Positions 9,748 through 19,415 of a DNA stretch of 64,000 nt are shown here, one piece after another. The stretch's first letter is position 1; every line of letters starts with the position of its first letter. Source of the stretch: Hahella sp. (GTDB lineage: Bacteria; Pseudomonadota; Gammaproteobacteria; Pseudomonadales; Oleiphilaceae). Made by a program: the position numbers and the translations under genes. Location of the stretch: assembly GCA_028280065.1 (NCBI GenBank), contig JANQMN010000102.1:1-64000 (forward strand). Reading direction: 5' to 3'. Below the pieces are notes generated by a model. That model made no database searches and had not been told where the DNA came from. It was given only the letters and a program-made list of their open reading frames with translations.

Positions 9748-11394
9748 ATGAAACATCAATTTCGTAAGGCAATGCTCTCTATTGCCGTATCCACCGCCCT
9801 TTTTGCAACTTCAAGCTTTGTTGCCGCCGACACCGGCGGAGCATCTCCAGATGGCGTCCGTTACCACGGTGGTGACGAGATCATATTGCAGGGATTTCAC
9901 TGGAATATTGTTCGTGAAGCGAATGGCAACTGGTACAACATACTTAACAACATGGCCGGCGACATAAAGAATGACGGCTTTACCGCTATCTGGATGCCGG
10001 TACCCTGGCGGGATTTTTCATCCTGGTCCAGCGGTGGAAATTCCGGTGGTGGCGAGGGCTATTTTTGGACTGATTTCAACAAGAACGGCCAATATGGCAG
10101 CGATTCGCAACTGCAAGCCGCCGCCGCTACGTTGAACAACAACGGAATTAAAGTCATTTATGACATCGTTCCCAACCACCACAACCGCGGCGCTGGCAAC
10201 GACGGTTGGGATCTGCCGGCCGGTCAAGGATACTACCGGGACGATTGCGCTAACTCCGGCAACAATGGCGGTAATGATTGTGACGACGGCGACCGTTTTA
10301 TCGGTGGCGAATCGGATCTTAATACAGCCCATCCGACAATTTATAACCGGTTCCGGGACGAACTAAGCAATCTGAAAAACAATTACTCCGCCGGAGGCTT
10401 CCGGTTCGATTTTGTTCGCGGTTATGCACCGGAAAGAGTTGACGCCTGGATGGGCGACGCCTTTAGTTCCGGCTATTGTGTCGGCGAGTTGTGGAAAGCG
10501 CCGAATGAATACCCCTCCTGGCATCCATTACACTCTGCAAGTTGGCAGGAAGTGATTAAAAACGGCTTTTCAGACCCGGCAAAATGTTCGGTTTTTGATT
10601 TCGCCTTGAAAGAACGCTTCCAAAACGGTTCCGTCGCTTCCTGGAAAGATGGTCTGAACGGTAACCCATCGCGCTCCTGGCGTGAAGTTGCAGTTACCTT
10701 TGTTGACAACCATGACACTGGCTACTCCCCCGGCCAAAATGGCGGTCAGCACCATTGGCCGCTTGCCGACAACAAACTAAGAAAAGCTTACGCATATATC
10801 CTATCCAGCCCCGGCACACCGGTAGTTTAGTGGTCGCACATGTATGATTGGGGATACGGCGATTTCCTGAGAGCATTGATCAGTGCACGTAAGGATGCAG
10901 GCATCAAGGCCTATTCTTCAGTTAGTTTTGAATCGGGCTTTAGCGGCTTGGTCGGCGTAACTACAGGGGATACCGGAGCGCTGATGTTCGCCATGGACTC
11001 AAACCTCTCCAATCCAAATCAAATTGCCTCGGGCAATTGGACCCAGGTGGTGAATTCCGACGGTGCAAGGGTTTGGAAAAAGGATTCAGGCACCACTGGC
11101 ACAGTTGATGTGGCCTTTACCTGTGAAAACGGCACGACAGACTGGGGCGTAAGTGTCTATGCGATTGGCAATCAGTCCGAGTTAGGCAACTGGTCTCCCG
11201 CGGGTGCGGTGAAACTGGATCCAAGCAACTATCCTACTTGGACCGGCACCATTACGCTTGATGAAGGTGCGAACGTGCAATGGAAATGCATCAAGCGCTC
11301 TGAAAGCAACCCGAACCAGGTTATTCAATGGGAGAGCGGCGCCAACAATACCGTGACAGCGAACAACGGCGCGAGCACTACCGGAGGATTCTAA
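9748..11394 (+). pseudogene. Maltotetraose-forming alpha-amylase with CBM20, interrupted by one in-frame amber codon
   Basis: 548 codons plus stop, in one frame from ATG 9748 to TAA 11394, with a single TAG at 10828-10830 (codon 361). It follows the Pseudomonas stutzeri G4 amylase closely: signal peptide, RYHGGDEIILQGFHW, WMPVPWRDFSSWS, catalytic GGFRFDFVRGY (Asp about 221), CVGELWK (Glu about 247), FVDNHDTGYSPGQNGGQHHW (Asp about 322). The family reads GTPVVYWSHMYDWGYG here; this gene reads GTPVV-stop-WSHMYDWGYG, so TAT or TAC became TAG. The remainder, including a C-terminal CBM20 starch-binding domain (LGNWSPAGAVKL), is intact. The first 360 residues contain the catalytic triad but lack the end of the barrel, so a truncated product is probably unstable. 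Alternatives are amber suppression, a recent mutation or a sequencing error. Confidence 0.9.
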
Positions 11395-11405
11395 AGTCAG
11401 CTAAA

Positions 11406-11436
11406 TCAGGGGGATGCTTCCCCCTGATCCCCTTTT
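11406..11436 (+). terminator. Intrinsic terminator after the amylase gene
   Basis: A perfect 9-bp stem (TCAGGGGGA at 11406-11414 pairing with TCCCCCTGA at 11419-11427) with a 4-base loop begins 11 bases after the amylase stop codon. It is followed by TCCCCTTTT. The stem is strong but the T-run is short. Confidence 0.7.
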
Positions 11437-11537
11437 CCAGAGCACACCCCATTAGTCGGCCCTGCCAACACACCCTAACTTAGTCGAGTACAGCCTCCAG
11501 CCAAGATACTTCGAAAGAATATCTATAAACTTCCTGG

Positions 11538-13760
11538 CTAATGAGTCCGGTCCAAACCAACGGAATTCTGTTTATAGGCCGATAGCATTTCCATTGCTTC
11601 CTCGGCAGGGCGAGCCTCGGAAAAATAGAAGCCTTGCACTTCCTGACAGCCCAGCTTGCGCAAGTAATCCAACTGATGCTCAGTTTCCACGCCTTCTGCG
11701 ACGATGTTCAATTTCAATCCATGGGCCATCGAAACGATGGCGTTCACGATACAGGCTTCATCATTGTCCCGAATATCCTGGATAAATGACTTGTCCACCT
11801 TCAGAGTATGTATGGGCAACTTCTTCAGCCAACTAAGCGAGGAATAGCCGGTACCAAAGTCGTCAATGGCTATCGTCACTCCTTCTTTGGCCAATGCCTG
11901 CAATTTAGCGACGAGCGGTTCCAGGTCCTGCATGATCATATTCTCAGTCAGCTCGACTTCGAGGTTTTCCGGCGGAAACTGGTAGTGCGCCAACGTCGAC
12001 CTTATCAGGTCGACAAATTGCGGGTGCTCGATTTGCGCCTGAACAAAGTTTACCGCCAACTGCACATGCCGGTAGCCGGCTTCGATCCACTTTTTGACTT
12101 CTTCGCAGGCTTTTCCCAATACCCACTCGCTGATGTTGACAATTAAACGGGTTTCTTCCGCCAAGGGAATAAACTGAGACGGGTAAATCATCCCATGCTC
12201 GGGGTGCTGCCATCTTACCAAAGCCTCCACCCCGATAATTTCTCCGTTAAGGGCATCCACCTTGGGCTGGTAATACACATGGAGCTCGTTATTCGCCAGC
12301 GCCTTGCGCAAATCCCGTTCGATCTCGAGCCGGTTGGATGCATTGACGACCATGGTATCGGAAAAGAACTGATAGCCTTCCTTAGCGCGTTTTTTCACGT
12401 GATACATCGCAACGTCAGCGGCTTGAATCAATTGGTCGATGCTACTGCCTGCATCCGGAAAGACAGCGATACCAATGCTGACACCGACAAATACTTCATG
12501 CTGGTCCAAATGAAAAGGGGCTTTAATAAGCCGAAGTATCTTTCTCGCAACCCCGCGCACATCATCCGGCGTGGTCACTTCCGGCAGCAACAAAACAAAT
12601 TCATCGCCACCAAAGCGAGACAGGGTATCCCCCTCGCGAAGACATTTCTGCAAGCGCTCGGCCACGGATTGCAGGAGCCGGTCTCCCATTGCATGCCCCA
12701 GGGTATCGTTGACGACTTTGAAGCGATCGAGGTCGAGGAACAGCACGGCTAATCGATTATGATGTCGTCGGCACCTGGCGATCGCCATATTTAATCGATC
12801 TTTGAAAAGCGCACGGTTGGGCAACCCGGTCAGCAAATCGTGATAGGCTTGGAAGTTAATGAAATCCTGCGCTTCCTTGCGCTCCGTGATATCTCTGGCG
12901 GTTCCATAAATACCGATTATGTCGTCCGGCTTGGCATTTTGCGATGCAGCCGAAAGCCCTCTCGTCGGATAGGCATGTGATACGGAAGACGACTTGGTTG
13001 GGGATAACGCACTGGCAAAAATCGGAAAAATCGTGAGTTCAAAAAACCGCTTGGTATGGCTTTCCACACGTTGCTTGATTTTCACTTCCACATTGCGCAC
13101 GGTGGTGCCTCTTTCCAGGTCTTCTATGGCTTCCGTGAGGCTGAGCAAATCCTTACTGCTTAACACAGAACTGAAATGCTTGCCTTTAAGCTCTTCCTTG
13201 GAGTAGCCCAGCAGGTTGACGACCTTGTCGTTAAGAAAAGTGAAGCAACCCTGCTTATCGAGCATAAAGACAATATCCGGCGAGCTATCCACGATATATT
13301 GATGAAGAATGCTGGACTCCTTCAGCCGCCGATGCATATGGGCGTGATCGCGCTCCAGCTGCTTCTTTTCGAGCACCCGCTTGGCTGTGGAAATCAATTC
13401 TTCGTTAGAGAATGGCTTTTTTAGGTAGTCGTATGCTCCGCGCCGCAACGCCTGGCTGACGGCCGTAAAAGATGTTTCGCCACTAATGACGATCACCGCC
13501 GAATCGATGCCATTTTCCGCCAGAAAGTTCATGACCTGGTGACCGTCGCACTCGGGCATTCTCAGATCCAACAGAATCAGTTCGTAGTTCTTTTCCGTCA
13601 CTTTGCGACAGGCAGCTTTGCCGCCTTCGGCTATATCGACTACATAGCCGTGGAGCTGCAACAACGACTGCAGGCTGGTTAACAGGCGTGGTTCATCATC
13701 GACGACCAATACACGTGATTTCGTTTTTGTCGATGGAACTAACTGAGGTTCATGGAACAT
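11538..13760 (-). CDS. Response regulator with PAS, GGDEF and EAL domains (c-di-GMP enzyme)
   Basis: 740 residues. Receiver domain about 16-130 with acidic pocket VDDE and phospho-acceptor in LLDLRMPE (about 64). PAS about 155-285 (IVDSSPDIVFMLDKQG). GGDEF about 310-465 with intact FGGDEF and an RxxD I-site (REGD) five residues before it. EAL about 480-735 with VEALVRW, ELTEN, DDFGTGYSSL, KVDKSF and QGFYFSE. Both the diguanylate cyclase and phosphodiesterase motifs look complete, so the protein could make or break c-di-GMP under control of phosphorylation. It lies 35 bases after the HDOD histidine kinase gene on the same strand, and that kinase is the obvious partner. Confidence 0.92.
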   Translation of the reverse strand: MFHEPQLVPSTKTKSRVLVVDDEPRLLTSLQSLLQLHGYVVDIAEGGKAACRKVTEKNYELILLDLRMPECDGHQVMNFLAENGIDSAVIVISGETSFTAVSQALRRGAYDYLKKPFSNEELISTAKRVLEKKQLERDHAHMHRRLKESSILHQYIVDSSPDIVFMLDKQGCFTFLNDKVVNLLGYSKEELKGKHFSSVLSSKDLLSLTEAIEDLERGTTVRNVEVKIKQRVESHTKRFFELTIFPIFASALSPTKSSSVSHAYPTRGLSAASQNAKPDDIIGIYGTARDITERKEAQDFINFQAYHDLLTGLPNRALFKDRLNMAIARCRRHHNRLAVLFLDLDRFKVVNDTLGHAMGDRLLQSVAERLQKCLREGDTLSRFGGDEFVLLLPEVTTPDDVRGVARKILRLIKAPFHLDQHEVFVGVSIGIAVFPDAGSSIDQLIQAADVAMYHVKKRAKEGYQFFSDTMVVNASNRLEIERDLRKALANNELHVYYQPKVDALNGEIIGVEALVRWQHPEHGMIYPSQFIPLAEETRLIVNISEWVLGKACEEVKKWIEAGYRHVQLAVNFVQAQIEHPQFVDLIRSTLAHYQFPPENLEVELTENMIMQDLEPLVAKLQALAKEGVTIAIDDFGTGYSSLSWLKKLPIHTLKVDKSFIQDIRDNDEACIVNAIVSMAHGLKLNIVAEGVETEHQLDYLRKLGCQEVQGFYFSEARPAEEAMEMLSAYKQNSVGLDRTH

Positions 13761-13795
13761 CGTTCAATCCTGATACGGTTCTATGATCAGATTCG

Positions 13796-15937
13796 TCAGC
13801 CTGTTACGGCGCGCTCCGGCAAAAGAATCTGAAACAATGCTCCCTGCCTGGTGTTACGGCAACTTATGCTTCCTTTAAGTTCTTGTATTAAGTTCTTGGT
13901 AATGCTTAAGCCAAGGCCTTCATGCGGACCGGCCTTGGTCGACTGGCCCGCCTCGAAGAGCTGGGTCAATATCTCTTCCGGGATTCCCGGCCCACTGTCC
14001 TGCACGGTTATCTCTACATAAGGCCGACCGTTCAAGTTGACCTTATGGCGGGTGCTAACATGCAATTCCCCCCCTTCGGGCATCGCTTCCACTGCATTCT
14101 TCAGCAGGTTTATCAATACTTGTCTTAGATAGCTACGCTGGCCCCGCTGCGGAGGGAGTCGGTCGTCCAAATCCAACTGACAGGCAGTATTATGCGTGGC
14201 GAACAGGGAAGCTTCAAATAGATTTGTCAGATCGGTAATTTCCTGGTTGATATTCATCTGATCCGCAGCGGTCTCCTGCTGCTTTACTTCCCGCAACCGC
14301 AATAGAATCGAACCGACTCGGTCGATTTCTTCTTTGATGATTTCAATATCCGGCAGTAATCCGGGCTGGTCGTCTAGTTTGGCAGTGAGCAGTTCAAGAT
14401 AGTTGCGAATAATGGCCAACGGATTATTCGCTTCATGCACGATCTCGCGGAGCTGGGCTTGGAGTTGTTCCGCATCCCAGTCCAACGTATTGCGGGAGAC
14501 AGTGCGCTCGATTCTGGCCATGTTTTTTGCCAGATCATTTGCAAACAAGCGTAATAGATTCTTTGCGGAACGTCCCAAATCGGTTTGGTTAGCAGCACCC
14601 AGCACCATCAGCCCGACATTTTTCTTGCGTAAGCGCATCGGCACCAGTACCACAAACGGACAGTTAATCCGCTTGAGCGCCAGACGATCAACGATGGGTA
14701 GCGCATCCTCCGAGCCACCCCAATCCACTGAACTAATGATGCGATTGTCTAACAACGCGGCGGCAAATTGGCTTTGCCCTGCCTGAAGAGAAATCTGCAG
14801 AGGTTCGTCGGAGGTGGTATCGGCCTCCAAAACCGTCATCCCAATCTGTTGCAGGGACTGCTCTTCGTCCAATTGATAAACTTGCAGCCTGGCATAGCCG
14901 AACAACATGAAAATCGTCTCTTCCGCTGCCCGCAGCAGCTCCAGAATATTTTCCTCCCCCGCAGAATTTCGTGCCTGTCTTAAATGCTCACTGGCAGTAT
15001 GGCCAAGGCTAATATTGCGAATCTGTTCCGCCAGCGCGACTTGCTTTCGGGCATCTTCCTGCTGGATTTCGGCCTCTTGGCTCTTCCCGTCCGGCAACAC
15101 TATACCCAATCCCAGCGCAATTTCCTCGGTCTCAGTTTCCAATCTTTGGAGTAATTCAGTCACAAGTTCCGGAGTCAGGTTGAACAACTCTTCGGCGGCG
15201 GAAAGGCTCAAGGTATCCGGCTGCTGACCGGGACCACTCAACTGACTGGCAAGGTATACCAGCTTGACCAGATGCTGCGCATCCACCAACAACGACAGGG
15301 GTTCATGATGATATCGCACGGCTGCCGCGGCAAAATCCCCTAGCTCCCAGCGTTCGAGCAACCAGGCGCCAACTTCACAGTGATTAGTGAACAGGAGCGA
15401 CTCTTCCTGACTTAAGCGGCCTGCGGGCGTAATATTGGTAGCACTATCAACCTTTGCATATTCATCAGGAAAATTGCAGCGCAGCACCAAGTCCCCAATA
15501 TTGTGCAACAGACCTACCAAATAGGCCTGATCCGGCTGGGAATAGCTGGTAAGGGTCGCCAGCGTTTTGGCCAATAGCGCACAGGTCAATGAACGCAGCC
15601 AGAACTCTTTCAGATAACTCGGATTGGCGGCATTAAACTTGGAAAAGAACTGCTGGACGGCCGCCGTGATCGCGATAGTCTTGGTACGCTCGGTGCCGAT
15701 TAGCAATAATGCCTGATCGATACCGGTAATTCTTTGACGTCGAAAATAGCCCGCTGAATTAGCCATTGCGACCACCTTGGAGGTGATCACCGCATCATGA
15801 CTCACTAACTGGGACAGTTGCCGAAAACTTGCGGTGTCGCTCTGGCAGGCATCCAATATCTCCAGCAGGACATGGGGTAATGTCGGTAACTTGTTGATCT
15901 GGAGTTGGGCAAAAACAGGCGCCTTGCTAACGGACAT
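13796..15937 (-). CDS. HDOD-GAF sensor histidine kinase
   Basis: 713 residues. An N-terminal HDOD domain (about 12-210; LPTLPHVLLEIL, LVSHDAVITSKVVAMANSA) is followed by a GAF-like part (about 330-480), a HisKA helix with phospho-acceptor His in REIVHEANNPLAII (about 501), and a GHKL ATPase domain with N-box LINLLKNAVEAM, G1 DSGPGIPEE and G2 GLGLSITKNL. No membrane helices are seen, so it is cytoplasmic. HDOD proteins are known in signalling and chemotaxis-related control, but HDOD on a kinase is less common. The downstream REC-GGDEF-EAL gene is the expected phosphate receiver. Autokinase parts look complete. Confidence 0.88.
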   Translation of the reverse strand: MSVSKAPVFAQLQINKLPTLPHVLLEILDACQSDTASFRQLSQLVSHDAVITSKVVAMANSAGYFRRQRITGIDQALLLIGTERTKTIAITAAVQQFFSKFNAANPSYLKEFWLRSLTCALLAKTLATLTSYSQPDQAYLVGLLHNIGDLVLRCNFPDEYAKVDSATNITPAGRLSQEESLLFTNHCEVGAWLLERWELGDFAAAAVRYHHEPLSLLVDAQHLVKLVYLASQLSGPGQQPDTLSLSAAEELFNLTPELVTELLQRLETETEEIALGLGIVLPDGKSQEAEIQQEDARKQVALAEQIRNISLGHTASEHLRQARNSAGEENILELLRAAEETIFMLFGYARLQVYQLDEEQSLQQIGMTVLEADTTSDEPLQISLQAGQSQFAAALLDNRIISSVDWGGSEDALPIVDRLALKRINCPFVVLVPMRLRKKNVGLMVLGAANQTDLGRSAKNLLRLFANDLAKNMARIERTVSRNTLDWDAEQLQAQLREIVHEANNPLAIIRNYLELLTAKLDDQPGLLPDIEIIKEEIDRVGSILLRLREVKQQETAADQMNINQEITDLTNLFEASLFATHNTACQLDLDDRLPPQRGQRSYLRQVLINLLKNAVEAMPEGGELHVSTRHKVNLNGRPYVEITVQDSGPGIPEEILTQLFEAGQSTKAGPHEGLGLSITKNLIQELKGSISCRNTRQGALFQILLPERAVTG

Positions 15938-16120
15938 ATGGGCAATCGGCAGGAGTTAATAAACTATCACTTTTCTTTTAAAGACATAGACTAACAGCAA
16001 CCTATTAAAGAGTTTAGTAAAATTTTACCGCAACACTACCGTATTGGTTGATTTTCGTGCTAATTTGCATCTCTTAACGCCGCTAATAACAACCGGGATC
16101 AGATTTCGACAACGCGTTAC

Positions 16121-17458
16121 ATGCCTCAAAATCCGACTGAAAATCGCCATAGCTTTAAATATCGCACCACACTGCCAAGCAGAACACTCGCCGTCACCAG
16201 CGGCAAGGGAGGCGTCGGTAAAACCTGTTGCGCGCTGAATTTAGCAATTACTCTGGCCAGCCAAGACAAACGGGTATGTCTGATCGACGCCGATATAGGC
16301 CTGGCCAATGTCAATATCATGCTGGGTCTGACACCGCGTTTCACACTCGAACATTTTCTGAATGGTGAAGTCGCGCTGGAAGGTACACTCATGGATGGCC
16401 CCAAGGATCTAAAAATTATCCCCGCCGCTTCCGGTTTCGTGCATTGTGTGGATTGGGATGTACGGCAACAACAGCAGCTAATCTCCGGTTTGGCAAGTCT
16501 GGAAGACCGATTCGATTACCTTATTGTGGATACCGCCGCCGGAATCTCGCCAAGCGTGCTGCATTTCGTAATGGCGACACAATTGGCGGTTTTAGTCATT
16601 ACACCTGAACCCACCTCGCTCACCGATGCCTTCTCCGCACTCAAAAGCCTGAAAAGACGTGGTTACAAACGCACCCCTCAGGTGCTCGTCAACATGGCGC
16701 CCGATGCCCGCACTGCCGGAAAAGTTTACCGCAGGTTTAGTGCGGCTGTTGCCAAATACCTGGAAATGGAAACCGAAATGTTCGGCTCGGTTTGGCGGGA
16801 TGCAACCATCAGCAACGCAGTTGCCCGGCAAGTACCCGTCACGATCGACTATCCTTTGGCCGCCAGCAGCCACTCATTTGTAAAGCTATCCCGCAGGTTA
16901 ACGCAGATCTATGAACAAACTCCCGGGAAAAAGCCCGCTTTTACAAGTTATTGGCGTTTCTTGGTAAACCAGCAAAAAGATAATGCGAAACCCACCTTTA
17001 CCATTCCAAATACCCAAACCAGAGAGCAGCGGCAATCCCCGCCGAATAGCCCGGACCAATCCGACCATCCTTGGCTAACGACACGCAAAGCGCTAAAAAG
17101 ATTTTTGCTAAACGACAATGTCAGTATTGAACAGATACAGGAGTTAAGCGCTCTATGTTTGGACCGGCTTGCGGCCCGCGCCCCTGAAGTGGCGAATGAT
17201 TTGACCATCCGTTTACTTCAACAAACCCAATCTGATAACTTGACTACTCGACAGCAAATTCAAATGAAAGAGTATTTGCGCTATCTACTGGACAATAACC
17301 CCCATCCACTGCCTAAAACCATTGAACAGAACACCTACGATGCCAGCACCTTCGGCAAACAACACAAACTACTGGAAAAACTGCGGGAACAGGGCGAGGA
17401 AGAATCTTTAAGCCATCTGCTGGAAACGATAAAACTAGCTTCTCTGGTAGATTCTTAA
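16121..17458 (+). CDS. MinD/ParA-family ATPase with C-terminal extension
   Basis: 445 residues. Deviant Walker A SGKGGVGKTCCALNL (about 27-41), Walker A' LIDADIGLANVNIMLGL and Walker B YLIVDTAAGIS place it in the MinD/FlhG (MotR) branch. MinD itself is about 270 residues. Here a further 170 residues follow, first a Pro/Gln-rich linker (about 290-320) and then a charged helical domain with no family I can name. It lacks flagellar neighbours, which argues against ordinary FlhG. It is divergent from the HDOD kinase gene by 183 bases. A spatial-positioning role for an envelope or motility structure is plausible but is inference. Confidence 0.75.
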   Translation: MPQNPTENRHSFKYRTTLPSRTLAVTSGKGGVGKTCCALNLAITLASQDKRVCLIDADIGLANVNIMLGLTPRFTLEHFLNGEVALEGTLMDGPKDLKIIPAASGFVHCVDWDVRQQQQLISGLASLEDRFDYLIVDTAAGISPSVLHFVMATQLAVLVITPEPTSLTDAFSALKSLKRRGYKRTPQVLVNMAPDARTAGKVYRRFSAAVAKYLEMETEMFGSVWRDATISNAVARQVPVTIDYPLAASSHSFVKLSRRLTQIYEQTPGKKPAFTSYWRFLVNQQKDNAKPTFTIPNTQTREQRQSPPNSPDQSDHPWLTTRKALKRFLLNDNVSIEQIQELSALCLDRLAARAPEVANDLTIRLLQQTQSDNLTTRQQIQMKEYLRYLLDNNPHPLPKTIEQNTYDASTFGKQHKLLEKLREQGEEESLSHLLETIKLASLVDS

Positions 17459-17587
17459 AGCATTTGCAGATGTTGCTCCTTCTATATGCCAAACCTGTAT
17501 TGATCAACAGCAACTACAGCGTCTAACCTTAAAACTATCCCTCATCTCTGCAGTAATCAAGTTTTCGCTTGGGAGGCCAGGAGAACG

Positions 17588-18172
17588 ATGGAAAGCACAG
17601 ATGACGCCAGACTTAACGCTGCCTTTGCCAGAATCAATCGTGGAATATTCTTGCCGGCTGATGAACGGCGCATGGTGGATTATGACGGCCCGTTACCGAT
17701 CGGCTTCGGCCAGACCAACAGCCAGCCGACGACTGTGCGGCGGATGTTGCGCTGGTTGGATTTACACCTCGGACAGCGAGTATTGGATTTAGGCTCGGGC
17801 TCCGGCTGGACCTCAGCCCTGATTGCCGATCTGATTGGCGAGAAAGGAAAGGTATTTGCCGTCGAACGCATACCCGCGCTTTGCCAATTCGGGCAGGATA
17901 ATTGCCGGCGCGCCGGCGCAACCAATGTGCAGTTCTTCCAAGCGGGCGAAACGCTGGGTCTGCCCGGACACGCCCCCTTCGATAGAATCTTGGTTAGCGC
18001 CGCCGCACACGGCGAGATTCCGCAATCCTTGGTAGAACAATTGACCGGGGAAGGCAAAATGGTCATTCCGGTAGACAGTTCGGTTTTCGAACTATTGAAG
18101 TCGGAAGACCCGGCCCTCCCCTTGCAAATCCGCGAACATATAGGTTACGCGTTCGTACCTCTCATATACTAG
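17588..18172 (+). CDS. Protein-L-isoaspartate O-methyltransferase-like protein
   Basis: 194 residues, ATG 17588 with AGGAGA. A Pcm-type layout is visible: RGIFLPADER, then LPIGFGQTNSQPTTV (the family's substrate-adjacent loop), SAM motif I VLDLGSGSGWTSALIA, VFAVERIPAL, and FDRILVSAAAHGEIPQSL. Pcm enzymes methylate isoaspartyl residues in aged proteins using SAM. It is a little shorter than E. coli Pcm (208) with a divergent C-terminus, so a different protein substrate is possible. It stands in its own short transcription unit. Confidence 0.8.
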   Translation: MESTDDARLNAAFARINRGIFLPADERRMVDYDGPLPIGFGQTNSQPTTVRRMLRWLDLHLGQRVLDLGSGSGWTSALIADLIGEKGKVFAVERIPALCQFGQDNCRRAGATNVQFFQAGETLGLPGHAPFDRILVSAAAHGEIPQSLVEQLTGEGKMVIPVDSSVFELLKSEDPALPLQIREHIGYAFVPLIY

Positions 18173-18335
18173 CGGCTATTGACGCTTCGCTGGTCTTCGC
18201 CGTTAGGCGATGAATATCGCGAATCCCGCAGAATACATTGCATTGTTTTTCACATTTTTCTTGCGCATACCAAGCGAAATTGCCTGATTTGCGTTAAACT
18301 GCGCGCGTTTTAACCTTCGGAGCAAAAATTTCACC

Positions 18336-19319
18336 GTGGTGGATCGTCGTTTTTCAATTGCCCCCATGATGGACTGGACAGACAGGCATTACCGCTACCT
18401 GGCCCGGTTGATCAGCAAACACAGCCTGCTCTATACGGAAATGGTGACTTGTGGCGCTGTCTTGCACGGCGGCGCAGCGCGTTTTCTCGACTACAACCAG
18501 GCAGAACACCCGCTGGCATTACAACTGGGAGGAAGCAATCCGAAAGAGCTCGGGCAATGCGCAAAATTGGCGGCGGAATGGAACTATGACGAGGTTAACT
18601 TAAATGTAGGCTGCCCAAGTGATCGGGTGCAGAACCATATGATTGGTGCCTGCCTGATGGCGAAACCGGCATTGGTCAGCGAATGTCTAAGCGCCATGCG
18701 AACAAGCTGTGACATACCGGTGACCGTCAAACATCGAATAGGCATCGATGAACTAGATTCGGAAGCTTTCCTGTTCGGCTTCGTTGAAAAGCTTCTCCAA
18801 GCAGGCACCGCTACCTTTATCGTCCACGCCCGCAAGGCTATCCTGCAGGGCTTGAGCCCAAAGGAAAACCGCGAGATTCCGCCCTTGCACTATGAACGTG
18901 TATATCGCCTGAAGGAAAGCTTTCCGGAGGCGGAGATTATTATCAACGGCGGCATCACCACAATCGCCGACGTGCTGGAACATTTGCGCCACGTCGACGG
19001 CGTCATGGTCGGTCGCCAAGCCTATCAGCGGCCCATGCTGCTGAACGTCATCGACCATCTGGTGTTCGGTGCTACGCAAAACCCGCAAACCGCTCTGGAA
19101 ATCGGTTTTGCGTTTCTTAACTACATTGAACAACAGTATGCACAGGGCGTTGCCGTTTGGCATATGGCAAGACACAGTCTCGGCCTGTTCCACGGGCAAC
19201 CTGGCGGTAAGGTTTTCCGCCGCCTGCTAAGTCAGAATGCCGTGAAGCGGACGGCAACACCGCAAGCCTATGCGGATGCCCTGGCAGTTATGCAGACGTA
19301 TTTAGACCGTGTAGCCTAG
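18336..19319 (+). CDS. dusA: tRNA-dihydrouridine(20/20a) synthase DusA
   Basis: 327 residues from a GTG start. DusA reduces uridines 20 and 20a of the tRNA D-loop using FMN and NADPH. Seen: FSIAPMMDWTDRHYRYLARL, YTEMVTCGAVLHG, LNVGCPSDRVQ with the catalytic Cys (residue 93), VTVKHRIGID, FIVHARKAILQGLSPKENRE, INGGITT and VMVGRQAYQRP. The run LSPKENREIPPL is characteristic of the DusA subfamily. Length is normal. No unusual features; the gene stands alone between pcm-like and transaldolase genes. Confidence 0.95.
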   Translation: MVDRRFSIAPMMDWTDRHYRYLARLISKHSLLYTEMVTCGAVLHGGAARFLDYNQAEHPLALQLGGSNPKELGQCAKLAAEWNYDEVNLNVGCPSDRVQNHMIGACLMAKPALVSECLSAMRTSCDIPVTVKHRIGIDELDSEAFLFGFVEKLLQAGTATFIVHARKAILQGLSPKENREIPPLHYERVYRLKESFPEAEIIINGGITTIADVLEHLRHVDGVMVGRQAYQRPMLLNVIDHLVFGATQNPQTALEIGFAFLNYIEQQYAQGVAVWHMARHSLGLFHGQPGGKVFRRLLSQNAVKRTATPQAYADALAVMQTYLDRVA

Positions 19320-19415
19320 CTGCACGGCCGCCGATAGTACTACCAGAAAAACAAATAGAACTGCCAGAAGAACAAACAACCAAAGTGTCACAAAGAAGGA
19401 AACTGGAGAATTACT

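Noticed and set aside
10840-11394. Separate gene of 184 codons after the amylase stop
   Set aside because: Its ATG is the Met of the conserved WSHMYDWG motif and it is in the same frame, so it is the second part of one gene.
12195-12752. 185-codon open frame on the plus strand
   Set aside because: Opposite the GGDEF and EAL coding region, which is intact.
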